A DNA stretch of 15,809 nt from JAXGPP01 sp964436865 (GTDB lineage: Bacteria; Planctomycetota; Planctomycetia; Pirellulales; Thermoguttaceae). Positions 1-8,900 of the stretch are shown piece by piece (position 1 is the stretch's first letter; every line of letters begins with the position of its first letter). Location: the NCBI GenBank assembly GCA_964436865.1, contig CAYTFK010000154.1:1-15809 (forward strand), written 5' to 3'. Below the pieces are notes generated by a model. It ran no database searches, had not been told where the DNA came from, and was given only the letters and a program-made list of their open reading frames with translations. Made by a program: the position numbers and the translations under genes.

Positions 1-1119
1 GACCTGGTCGGCAACCGCCACTTCTGGCGGTCCGACTACATGATCCAGCGGGGAGCCGACTACTACGCCTCGGTCAAGATGTGCTCGCGGCGCGTGATCG
101 GTGGGGAGCTCGTCAATAGCGAGAATATGTCCGGCTATCACCTCGCCGACGGTGCGCTGCTGGTCAATCGCACGGGCGGGGAATACGAGAACATCCAGCC
201 GGTCTGGGATTGGCAGAAGATCCCCGGCACGACGGCGCCCCAGCGCCCCGACGGCCCGCCGCGACTCCGCAAGCGATACAGCATCGACAGCGATTTCGTC
301 GGCGGCGCAAGCGACGGCCGCATCGGCTGCGCAGCGCTCGATTTCAATCGCGACGGCCTCCGCGCCCGCAAGGCATACTTCTTCATCGACGACATGATTG
401 CCTGTCTCGGCGCGGCGATTCAAACCGAGGCCTCCGCGCATCCCATCGTTACCACGGTCAACCAGTGCCTGCTCACCGGTGACGTCTGGGCCGGCGACGG
501 GCAGGGAGGCCGAAAGCTCGCCCGCGGCGAGCACCGCCTTGAGGGCCCGGTCTGGGTCTGGCACGACGGCATCGGCTATGTCTTCGCTGCCGGTTCGGCA
601 GCAGCAGTACGAATTGGCGAACAACGCGGGAGTTGGCGGAAAGTGGAAGACAAGCCGGCGGTCTCCGCCAAAGAAGTCGGTCGGGAAGTCTTCCTGTTGA
701 CGATCGATCATGGCGTCGGTCCGGCCAGCGCCGAATATGCCTACCTTGTCGTGCCACACGGCGTGACACCCGAATCCATGCCCGGTCGCCTCGAGGCCTC
801 GTCGAGCGTTCAGGTGCTTGCCAACACGCCCGGGCTTCAAGCCGTCGCATCGGCTGGCGGGGCGATCGTCGAGGCAGCTTTCTACGAACCGGGCGAGCTG
901 AACCTCGGCCGGACGCGGAATTTCGCCGTCGCCCAGCCGTGCGTGGCAATGCTTGACGGCACGCGCGAGGTAACTCGCCTCACCATCGCCGATCCCACGC
1001 AGAAACTCCGTGAGATCGTCCTTCCGCTCGACGGCCGCACCGTGACTCTGCCCCAGGACGGCGAGGCGGGCAAGAGCGTCCAGATCGACCTTCCAAACCG
1101 CAGCTTCAAGACGGAATGA
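1..1119 (+). CDS. Polysaccharide lyase family 8 protein, C-terminal part (5' end outside window)
   Basis: The reading frame is open from base 1, so the ATG at 40 is an internal Met and the gene starts upstream; 372 residues are visible. The piece matches the beta-sandwich half of family 8 lyases (hyaluronate, chondroitin AC and xanthan lyases), which cleave uronic-acid-containing polymers by beta-elimination outside the cytoplasm. Seen: an SRR segment (residues 29-31), then NSEN with Glu41 and Asn42 followed by GY (45-46). In chondroitinase AC-type enzymes the equivalent N-x-E-N motif carries a conserved active-site Glu. Next come a DG turn and a WDW..PGTT motif (69-78) typical of the family. 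The alpha/alpha toroid with the catalytic Asn/His/Tyr/Arg lies beyond the edge and cannot be checked. The FAD-dependent oxidoreductase follows after only 10 bases, suggesting co-transcription. Family assignment is firm; the substrate (hyaluronan, chondroitin, xanthan or other) is not determinable from this half. Confidence 0.85.
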   Translation, partial: DLVGNRHFWRSDYMIQRGADYYASVKMCSRRVIGGELVNSENMSGYHLADGALLVNRTGGEYENIQPVWDWQKIPGTTAPQRPDGPPRLRKRYSIDSDFVGGASDGRIGCAALDFNRDGLRARKAYFFIDDMIACLGAAIQTEASAHPIVTTVNQCLLTGDVWAGDGQGGRKLARGEHRLEGPVWVWHDGIGYVFAAGSAAAVRIGEQRGSWRKVEDKPAVSAKEVGREVFLLTIDHGVGPASAEYAYLVVPHGVTPESMPGRLEASSSVQVLANTPGLQAVASAGGAIVEAAFYEPGELNLGRTRNFAVAQPCVAMLDGTREVTRLTIADPTQKLREIVLPLDGRTVTLPQDGEAGKSVQIDLPNRSFKTE

Positions 1120-1129
1120 GAGCAGGATT

Positions 1130-4100
1130 ATGATACGAACCAAAGACCGCCGCATCACCACAGCCTGCTTTGCAAGCCTGTTGCTCCTTTCGGCTGCGAA
1201 GGCCGCCGATCTCCCGATGGTCAACGAATCGGCGCGGCAGATTCCCGTGGCCTGTTCGGTCGACGTGCTGGTGGTCGGCGGCAGTACCGGCGCGGTTTCG
1301 GCGGCGGTCGCGGCAGCCGATTCGGGCGCAAAGGTCTTCCTGGCGGCGCCCCGGCCGTACCTGGGCGACGACATGACCGCCACGCTGCAACTCTGGCTCG
1401 AAGAAGGGGAGACTCCCGTTGCCCCGCTCGCCAAGCGGCTGTACCACGATCCAGTCACTGCGGCCCGAATGCCCAGCGCGCGGCGAATCCCCTTTCGCTA
1501 CCAGGCCGACCAGCCCACTTCGGAGCGGCACCGCGACACACCCGTTCCCAGCCTGCTCTGCGACGGCGCCTGGGGTGATCCTGTCCGACAGAGCGTTCAA
1601 TACGACGAAGACGTCAACCTCACGCTCGAAATCGACGGGCCGCATCAGATCGGCGCCATGCGCCTTTGGGCCTACCATCAGACCGGCTCCGCGGGTTACC
1701 GGGTGGGCAGTGTCACCGTCTCCAGCAGTGACGAGCGGAACGAGTGGCGCGAGCTCGCCGTCGTTTCCAACCCTCAGGACCAGTTCGAAACGAGCATCTG
1801 CCAGGAAGTCCCCATCGAAATCCGCACCGACCGGCTGAGGCTGTCGGTCAAGAAGGCCCCGGGTGCGGCGAGGATCCTGCTCGGCGAAGTCGAGCTCCTG
1901 ACGCCGCCATCGCCGGCGAACGAAGCTGCGACCGGGCAGCCATGGCCGAGGCCGATGCACGTCAAACGCGTGCTCGACCAGGCGCTGCTCGATGCGGGGG
2001 TCGACTTCCTCTACAACTGCTTCGCCACCGACTTGCTCACCGACGATCAGGGCCAGCCTTGCGGAATCGTCATGGCCAATCGCGCCGGACGGCAAGCCGT
2101 GATCGCCAAGACGATGATCGACGCCACCGAGCGATCTCTTATCGCACGGCTAGCCGGTGCGAAATGCCGTCCCTATCCGGCCGGCCCCCAGACTTTCCGC
2201 CGCGTGGTCATCGGCAGCCCGCCGATTCAGCGTGAAGGGGTGAACAGCCGCACCATTCAACCGCCGTTCACTGGCCCGGTTCGGACGTCGCAAGAGAGCG
2301 GCATCTACCCCATCGTCGAATACACGCTCTCGCTACCGATGTCGGGCGATACCGATGCGTCCTGGGGCCAGGCCGATCAGCAAGCGCGGACGATCACATA
2401 CCAGCCCGATCAGCAGTTCACCGCCGATGCATTGTTCCAGGTCCCGCCCGACCCGATTGCCGGCCAGGAGACGGCGCAGGGCGAATGGCCGGGCGTCGAC
2501 CGGCTGCCGCTGGGAGCCTTCCGCCCCCAGGCCGTCGCTCGACTGCTCATGTTGAATGGCTGCGCCGACGTGCCGCGTGCACAGGCCGAGCGGCTGTTAC
2601 GCCCGCTGGCCCTGATCGACCTCGGGGCCCGGCTGGGCAAGGAAGCGGCCGACGAGGCGACGCGGTTGTCGCCTCCCCAGAACCCCACGGTGCGCGGGAC
2701 GCCGACCGAACAGCCAGCCCAGCCGGGTGACGTCCGCGAGTCACTCGCCGGCGTTCGGCCCGGCCAGAAAGCCGCGACCGTCGCCGGGCAGGACCGCGCG
2801 CTGCCGATACTGGGAAGCTACGACGTGGTGGTGATCGGCGGCGGGACGGCGGGCGCTCCGGCGGGAATCGCCGCCGCACGCCAGGGGGCGAAGACCTTGG
2901 TCGTCGAGCAGCTCAGCGGGCTGGGAGGCGTGGGCACGGCCGGGGCGATCTCAATCTACTGTTCCGGCAACCGCGTCGGGTTCACCGCCTCGGTGCCCGG
3001 CAACCCATCCTGGGTCATCGAGCAGCGGATGGAGTGGTGGCGGTCGGAGCTGCTCAAGGCCGGAGCCGACATCTGGTTCGGCGCGATCGGCTGCGGTGCT
3101 TTCATGAATGATGACAGCGTGGCCGGCGCAGTTGTGGCCACGCCGCGCGGTCGCGGCGTGGTGCTGGCCAAAGTGGTCGTCGACGCCACCGGCAATGCCG
3201 ACGTTGCAGCGGCGGCCGGCGCCCAGTGCGTCTACACCGACGAATCGGAGTTCGCCATGCAGGGAACCGGGCTTCCGCCCCGGCAGCTTGGCGCGGGCTA
3301 CACGAACACCGACTACACCTTCACCGACGAAACCGACATGGTCGACGTCTGGCACTTGTACATCCATGCCAAGGACAAGTTTCCCGAGGCGTTTGACCTT
3401 GGACAACTGATCGATACCCGCGAGCGGCGGCGCATCGTGGGCGACTTCACCCTTACCATTCTCGATCAGGCGTCCGGCCGCCGCTTTCCCGACACGATCG
3501 CCCAGGCGGCCGCCAGCTATGACACGCATGGATACATCGTCGACCCTTATCTTCTGCTGCAGCACCCGCGGCGGCAGGTGTTCACCAGCGATATCCCCTA
3601 CCGCTCGCTGCTCCCCAAGGGGCTGGAGGGACTCATTGTCACCGGCATCGCCTTGAGCGCTCATCGCGATGCCCAGCCGATCGTCCGGATGCAACCCGAC
3701 ATCCAGAACCAAGGCTACGCCGCCGGCGCGGCGGCCGCCATGGCGGCCAAGGCCGGCACCCTCGTCCGCAATATCGACATCCGGCAGTTGCAGCGGCACC
3801 TTGTCGAGATCGGCAATCTGCCTGAAAGCGTGCTCGCCGATCAGGACTCCCACCCGTTGCCCGCCGAGACGGTCGCCGCCGCGGTCGCGCGTTTTCCCGA
3901 CGACTACCGCAGCCTGGCGATCATTCTCGGGCATCGCGACGTCTCCCTGCCGCTGCTGGAGGCGGCTTGGCGCGATGCCACAGGCGACAAGAAGCTCGCC
4001 TATGCCAAGGTGCTGGCCATGATGGGAGACGAAGCCGGTCTGGAGACCTTGCTCGCGGCCGTCGAAGAGATCGACGAGTGGGACAACATCCCGGCCTGGA

Positions 4101-4570
4101 ACGCGCCGGCTGACGACCCCGACGCGGCGGGCGCCGGCTGGAGCATGAGCCGGCTGGACAACATGCTCGTCGCCTTGGGACGCACCCGCAGTCCGCAGGC
4201 CGTGCCGGCTGTCCTGAAGAAGCTTGCGATGCTCGAACCGGCCACAACCTTCAGCCACCACCGCGCCGTCTATCTCGCCTTGGAGTGGCTCGGCGACCGG
4301 CGCGCCGCTCCCGCGCTGGCGAGACTGCTGCAGACGCCGGGTATGGGCGGCTATGCGGTTACCTCGATCGACGATCGCGAACTTTCCAGCCGCAGCCGTT
4401 CACCGGCCACCCGGGAACTGATCCTCGCCCGCACCCTGTACCGCTGCGGCGACCACGAAGGGCTGGGTCGGCAGACCCTCGAACAATACACCCGTGACCT
4501 CCGCGGCCACTTTGCCCGCCACGCCCAGGCCGTGCTGAACGCGGGCCCTGATCACCGGCCAGGGCCGTAA
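1130..4570 (+). CDS. Exported tandem FAD-dependent oxidoreductase with inserted discoidin-like domain and C-terminal HEAT-like repeats
   Basis: A 1146-residue protein of the FAD_oxidored (PF12831-like) type. Residues 1-26 look like a signal peptide (basic start, hydrophobic core, SAAKAA before the likely cut). An RR pair is present but not a good Tat motif. There are two FAD-type modules. Module 1 begins with a Rossmann segment at 44-76 and is interrupted by a beta-rich discoidin/F5-8C-like domain at about 144-258. Module 2 begins at 565-597 with a canonical GGGTAG (570-575), has Glu593 at the end of strand 2, a DATG motif (686-689), and a closing GL(I)VTG...RMQPD...GYAAG segment (834-866). 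Module 1 is degenerate at the cofactor site (GGSTGA, no acidic residue at the strand-2 end, DATE for DATG). Residues about 910-1136 are helical and HEAT-like. The substrate is unknown; some relatives are labelled 'xanthan lyase' without clear support. The 10-base gap from the lyase gene and a purine-rich stretch before the ATG support this start. Confidence 0.85.
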   Translation: MIRTKDRRITTACFASLLLLSAAKAADLPMVNESARQIPVACSVDVLVVGGSTGAVSAAVAAADSGAKVFLAAPRPYLGDDMTATLQLWLEEGETPVAPLAKRLYHDPVTAARMPSARRIPFRYQADQPTSERHRDTPVPSLLCDGAWGDPVRQSVQYDEDVNLTLEIDGPHQIGAMRLWAYHQTGSAGYRVGSVTVSSSDERNEWRELAVVSNPQDQFETSICQEVPIEIRTDRLRLSVKKAPGAARILLGEVELLTPPSPANEAATGQPWPRPMHVKRVLDQALLDAGVDFLYNCFATDLLTDDQGQPCGIVMANRAGRQAVIAKTMIDATERSLIARLAGAKCRPYPAGPQTFRRVVIGSPPIQREGVNSRTIQPPFTGPVRTSQESGIYPIVEYTLSLPMSGDTDASWGQADQQARTITYQPDQQFTADALFQVPPDPIAGQETAQGEWPGVDRLPLGAFRPQAVARLLMLNGCADVPRAQAERLLRPLALIDLGARLGKEAADEATRLSPPQNPTVRGTPTEQPAQPGDVRESLAGVRPGQKAATVAGQDRALPILGSYDVVVIGGGTAGAPAGIAAARQGAKTLVVEQLSGLGGVGTAGAISIYCSGNRVGFTASVPGNPSWVIEQRMEWWRSELLKAGADIWFGAIGCGAFMNDDSVAGAVVATPRGRGVVLAKVVVDATGNADVAAAAGAQCVYTDESEFAMQGTGLPPRQLGAGYTNTDYTFTDETDMVDVWHLYIHAKDKFPEAFDLGQLIDTRERRRIVGDFTLTILDQASGRRFPDTIAQAAASYDTHGYIVDPYLLLQHPRRQVFTSDIPYRSLLPKGLEGLIVTGIALSAHRDAQPIVRMQPDIQNQGYAAGAAAAMAAKAGTLVRNIDIRQLQRHLVEIGNLPESVLADQDSHPLPAETVAAAVARFPDDYRSLAIILGHRDVSLPLLEAAWRDATGDKKLAYAKVLAMMGDEAGLETLLAAVEEIDEWDNIPAWNAPADDPDAAGAGWSMSRLDNMLVALGRTRSPQAVPAVLKKLAMLEPATTFSHHRAVYLALEWLGDRRAAPALARLLQTPGMGGYAVTSIDDRELSSRSRSPATRELILARTLYRCGDHEGLGRQTLEQYTRDLRGHFARHAQAVLNAGPDHRPGP

Positions 4571-4813
4571 GCGGTCCGCTCTTCGAACCGCAAGCTGCCT
4601 CTGTCCTGGCAAAAGGCAGGCCAGGTCGCACTTCTCCAACCGCGCCTGCGGCGGCGGAGGAACTCGGCCCGTTGCCCGGCACGCGCCGAAAGCTGGCCTT
4701 CAGTCCGATGCCGGCAGGCGTCTCGACTAATGCTGGAATCGCGGCTTCTTCCTCGCCGTAGAATGAACTGCTAGACTCAGGGCAACTTGTCCCGCTTTGG
4801 GAGGCACGAAATC
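4571..4813. other. 243-base intergenic region with overlapping inverted repeats
   Basis: No plausible gene was seen here. The sequence AGCGGTCCGCT (4570-4580) is a palindrome touching the preceding stop codon. Two 6-base inverted repeats interleave further on: CTGCCT (4595-4600) with AGGCAG (4614-4619), and CCTGGC (4605-4610) with GCCAGG (4620-4625). They can form only one at a time. No T-run follows, so a classical intrinsic terminator is not supported. TAGAAT at 4759-4764 resembles a -10 box, but no convincing -35 box lies upstream. As the largest plus-strand gap, it probably separates the lyase/oxidoreductase unit from the phosphatase/toroid-protein unit and may hold the promoter of the latter (inference). 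Confidence 0.4.
4799..4804 (+). promoter_or_regulatory. Shine-Dalgarno GGGAGG that decides the phosphatase start
   Basis: GGGAGG ends 9 bases before a GTG at 4814. It supports GTG 4814 over the in-frame TTG at 4787, which has only weak purine content in front of it and would place this strong ribosome-binding site inside the coding sequence. Confidence 0.6.
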
Positions 4814-5980
4814 GTGACCGACACTGAATCCGGCTGGTCGGTGACTGGCGACGTCGATCCGCACGACATGCTTTACGTGGCCGATCGAGATCTGTCGATC
4901 GTCTACACGAACGAAGAATGGTCGCGATTCGCCGGCGCCAACAACGGGGCCCGGCTGCTCGGGGAAGGGTGGCAGCCTCGTGTGCTCGACAATATGAGCG
5001 GCAGGGAGCGGGCGCGATGGGCCTCGATCTATGCGATGCTGCTCGACGGCCGCCTCCCCTTCCACGAGGAGAGGTTCAACTGTTCGTCACCGGCCCAGCG
5101 GCGCATCTACAAGCTGCGGATCACACCGCAGCGCGATCGCTCGGGCGAGGTTGCCTGGCTCGTCCACCACGCCGTTCCCGTGGGTGAAGAGGCGGACCGG
5201 GTCCGCGCGCTGGCAAAGGCTCTGCAAAGCGTCACCGATAGCCCAGAGGAAGTTGCATCCGTCTACCGCAGACACGTCGTCGAACGCACGATCGACATCC
5301 AGGGATTCCGGCTCGCCCGGCACCTCCAGCCCGTCGAGGATGTCGGCGGCGATTTCCTCTGGCACCGTCAATACGCCGACTCGTCGACCGATTTTGTTCA
5401 TGGCGACGCCATGGGGCACGGCCGGGCAGCGGCGTTGCTTGCGGCCAAGGCAGTGCTGATTCTCCCGGCCGCCGCCACCGCGGAGGCGAGTCCGAGCCGG
5501 GTGGTGTCTGAGTTCAACCGACTGCTTGTACGATCGCTTCCACAAGACGAGGTGCTGTTTGCCACCGGGCTTCTGCTCCGCTTTCGGCCCGATGTCAAGC
5601 GACTCAAGGTGTGCGCATTCGGCCACGACGGAGTGCTGTTCTCTCGCACGGGAAAGGTCCCGCTCGAAACCGGGCCACCCGTGGGATTGGCCGAAGAATC
5701 GGAAGAATGGCCCGAGACGCATGTCGATCTGGAGGAACACGGCAACCGCTTTCTCGTCTTTTCCGACGGCATCACCGAGCAGTTCAATGCCGGTGGAGAG
5801 CTCTTTGGAGTGGACCGGCTCCTGGAAGTCTTCCACCGCACGGTCCACTTGCCGGTAGAAGAAACGCTCCGCACCGTTCTGCAAGAGCTCGAGGCGTTCC
5901 GCGGCTCGGCCCTGATCAAGGACGATCGCACTCTCGTGGCGATTGAATATGGCGAATTGCCATCCGAGGCACGTGTATGA
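4814..5980 (+). CDS. PAS domain-SpoIIE-type PP2C serine phosphatase (putative partner-switch regulator)
   Basis: A 388-residue soluble protein without signal peptide or membrane segment, so cytoplasmic. Residues about 15-122 form a PAS-like sensor (a D-L-S-I-V-Y-T-N strand, a WSRFAG helix, and a final strand ending in HHAVPV). A helical linker follows, then a PP2C/SpoIIE (RsbU-like) domain at about 140-380. The phosphatase motifs are present: VGGD (177-180), GDAMGHG (197-203), SDG (317-319) and DDRT (370-373). These supply the aspartates that bind the catalytic metals, so the enzyme is probably active. Family members dephosphorylate anti-sigma-factor antagonists (STAS proteins) in response to a signal sensed by the N-terminal domain. 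No STAS or anti-sigma kinase gene is present in the window, so the target is unknown. GTG 4814 is chosen because of the GGGAGG upstream; the TTG at 4787 would add nine residues. The stop codon overlaps the next start (ATGA), implying translational coupling to an exported enzyme-like protein. Confidence 0.87.
   Translation: MTDTESGWSVTGDVDPHDMLYVADRDLSIVYTNEEWSRFAGANNGARLLGEGWQPRVLDNMSGRERARWASIYAMLLDGRLPFHEERFNCSSPAQRRIYKLRITPQRDRSGEVAWLVHHAVPVGEEADRVRALAKALQSVTDSPEEVASVYRRHVVERTIDIQGFRLARHLQPVEDVGGDFLWHRQYADSSTDFVHGDAMGHGRAAALLAAKAVLILPAAATAEASPSRVVSEFNRLLVRSLPQDEVLFATGLLLRFRPDVKRLKVCAFGHDGVLFSRTGKVPLETGPPVGLAEESEEWPETHVDLEEHGNRFLVFSDGITEQFNAGGELFGVDRLLEVFHRTVHLPVEETLRTVLQELEAFRGSALIKDDRTLVAIEYGELPSEARV
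5966..5980 (+). promoter_or_regulatory. Ribosome-binding site and ATGA stop/start overlap
   Basis: GAGG at 5966-5969 lies 7 bases before the ATG at 5977. The ATG shares bases with the TGA (5978-5980) of the phosphatase gene. This arrangement favours translational coupling between the two genes. Confidence 0.7.
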
Positions 5981-8900
5981 ACACGGCGTCAATGTGCAAG
6001 CGGCTTGTCCGGTTTGCATCCATCGCACTGCTGACGTTGTTGCCAGCTCCATCGGCGAGCATTTCCGGGGCAACCGGTGAAAGCTTGGCCCCGCAATCGT
6101 CCGCGAGCGACATGGACTCGCCGCCCGCCCCGCCGCCCCCCGTCCCGCCCCAGTACGACAAGCTCAAGGATCTCCATCTGGCTATTCCGTTGGCAAGTGC
6201 AGGCCAACCAGCGGCGGCGATTGTGGCGCCGGCGTCGGGCAGCTACCAAGCGGCTGCCGCAGCGATCCAGCGTGTCGTTGAAGAGCGGACCGGCGTGAAG
6301 CTCCCGATCGTCTCCGACGACGCTGCAGAAGCCTGCGTGCCGCTGAAGATCAACGTAATCGTGTTGGGCAATCGGTCCACAAACAAGACCATCAGCGCGC
6401 TCTACGATCGGTTCTACTGCCTCGTCGATCTCAAATACCCGGGGCCGCAAGGATATGTCCTCCGATCGGTTCACAATCCCTTCGGTGACGGCAAAAGCGC
6501 GGTGATTGTCGGGGGGAGCGACGCCGTCGGCGTGGAAGCGGGTGCGAGCGCCCTGGCCGAAATCCTGTCGAAATCGCCTGCCGAAACGGGGGCCTTGTCC
6601 ATCGGTTGGACCATGGTCACCCGGCTCGGAGAGGGCATGACCCCGCCTGCGGATATCAGGGACTTCGAGACCTGGGAGGCATCCAAGGGCTACGGTTCCT
6701 CGGGCTACTTCGGCTGGTGCAGCATCAGCAAGCGAATGGCCATGTACTACATGACGGGCGATGCGCATTCGGCTCGCGAGGTAATTCGCTTGTCATTTCC
6801 CGACAAGGAGGCGATCAAGGAGATCGAAGAGATCGACGGAGAGCGGATCGAGAACAAGCACGATCCGCTGGCAGGTTTCTATCACTACAACGCCCACATG
6901 GCCGTCCTGTTCTGGGATCTCATCGAAGAGAGCCCGCTGTTTACTGACGAAGAACGCCTGAAGGTCACCAACGCCTTCGCCCGACAGCTCAATCATCGCA
7001 AGGACGAGGGGATCTATCGGCTGACGCAGCCCTCCACTGGGGTCGGCAGCCGGCATGGGCAATGGTCGGCCATCTCGCTCTACTGCCTGGGCCGGTACTT
7101 CAATAAGGACTACCCCGATCCCGTCTGGGCACATTGCATGAAGGCTGGCCAAATGGCCTTCTGGTCTCTCCATGAGCATGCCTGGATCGCGGGGGAGAAC
7201 GACAACCTGTTCTGGTACAACACCGGTATCGCACCCGTGTTGACGTACATGGTGCTGACCGGAGATCGGAAGCCGCTTGAGAACGGAGTGCTCAGGGATC
7301 TCCTCCGTGGGCTGGAAGTGCTGCTTTCGGGCCGCGTCCCGGATTGGGCGTTGAACTACGCCTCGCTCGATCTGCTGAACAAGGCGGCTTACCTGACGGG
7401 AGATGGCCGCTGGATCACCTACCGCGGGCGGACCGGGGTCGACACCGAGGTCTTTCGGCTCGGCCAATCGTTTTGGCCTGATGAGACACTGCAACCAGGA
7501 TTGCCGGCCGACCTCGTGGGCAAGTGGAGCATTTGCCGACTGCCCCGGCCCGCCTGGCAGGCCCGCCGAAGCAACCTCCCGCTCGAGCAGTCGTTTTATG
7601 TGGCGAGCTATCGCAGTGCGGTGGATGAAAGCGGAGACTACATCCTGCTGGACGGCTTCAACGGCGCTTCGCGGAACCCCTATCACACGTTCGACATTCT
7701 CGAATTGCGGCTGGCCGGCCGGACGATCCTGGAGGGATATCACAACCAGGTGCTGACGAGTGCCGACGGGATGGTCGAACCAGCCGTCGCCATGGACGCA
7801 GCCCTGCTCTCAAGCGACGTGCTCGGGGCGACGGCCATCGCGGTGGGCGAGGTGCCTGGGGCCGCATTCTGCAACTGGCGGAGAACCTTGTGTCAGCGGA
7901 CAGGCCGTTATGCGTTGGTGGTCGACGATCTCGCCTTCAGGACCGATAGCCGGAACATGAAGGTGACGACCACCTGGCAGGTGCCGGGCGGGCGGTGGAA
8001 CGAGCCTGAGCAAGCGATCCGCGCGCACTCGGGTTTCGAGTTGCGGTCGTGCGACCGGCAGTCCGTCAGCCAAGGAAACCCCGTCGCCATGAGCTGGCAC
8101 GGCGCCGTGGCAAAAGATGGGCGCCGCATCGCCTTCTATTTGATCGGACAGAGGCCGTCCGAATCGCCGGGCGTGCTGGCCTGCACCCGTTTGGCCGCCA
8201 ACGCCTCAGCGCTTGCCCTGCCGGAACCAGCCCTGGCCGTTGTCGGCCAGTACGGCGAGATAAAAGGGGAACTGGCGATATTGACCGCCGATCATCTGTT
8301 TGGCCGCACCGTCTCCAGGGCGGGCGCCGGCATAGAGATCATGTCAAGTGACGCACCCGTGGATCTCGACTGGGATTTTCCGAGCGGCGCGATCAACGTC
8401 GTTGCCGCCGAACCAACGATGTTGCGCCTGCGAGTCTCCCGCGCGGATGAACTCCAGGTCGATTCACAGGCTGCAAACGCTGCTCTTTCGGACGGCATCT
8501 GCAGCGTCCCGTTGCCTCAAGGTCGCCACGTCCTCACCGGAGCGACGCCGGCCGCTGAAGCCGTTACGCGACTGACCGCGACCCTTGAAGGCCTTGTGGC
8601 CCAAGGCCGGAGTCGGCCAGAGGAAGCCGCAGAAGGTGCCGGCCCGGTTGAAATGCCAACTGTCGCGGAGTTGCCGGTGGCAATGTCGACGCAGGTCGGT
8701 GGAAGCGTGACGGACATGGTCATCGCGAATTCCGATAAGGGTACGGAACTGTGCGTTGCTGAAGGCAGCACGATTCACGTTCTCACTCCCGCTGGCCAGG
8801 AAGTCCGCTCCTTCGCAACCGACGCAGAGATCCGCGTGCTTCGCTGGTGGGATGAAACCGGGCTGCTGTTGGCTGGCTGCACGGATGAAAAGGTCATTGC

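Noticed and set aside
40..42. ATG as the start of the family 8 lyase gene
   Set aside because: The 13 upstream codons in frame encode a family-consistent stretch (NRHFWRSDY), so the gene continues beyond the window.
1106..2095. 329-codon minus-strand open frame across the lyase/oxidoreductase junction
   Set aside because: It overlaps two convincing plus-strand genes and encodes no recognisable motif.
2951..4261. 436-codon open frame on the minus strand opposite the oxidoreductase gene
   Set aside because: It lies wholly antisense to a well-supported gene, its product has low-complexity composition without recognisable motifs, and long antisense frames are expected in high-GC DNA.
4595..4625. 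H-type RNA pseudoknot formed by the two interleaved inverted repeats
   Set aside because: There is no base between the 3' arms of the two stems to cross the groove, so both stems cannot form together; alternative hairpins are more plausible.
4787..4789. TTG as the start of the phosphatase gene
   Set aside because: The GTG at 4814 has a strong GGGAGG at good spacing, and the nine extra residues add nothing to the PAS domain.
5087..6073. 328-codon minus-strand open frame opposite the phosphatase gene
   Set aside because: It is antisense to clear PP2C motifs and is best explained by high-GC codon bias.
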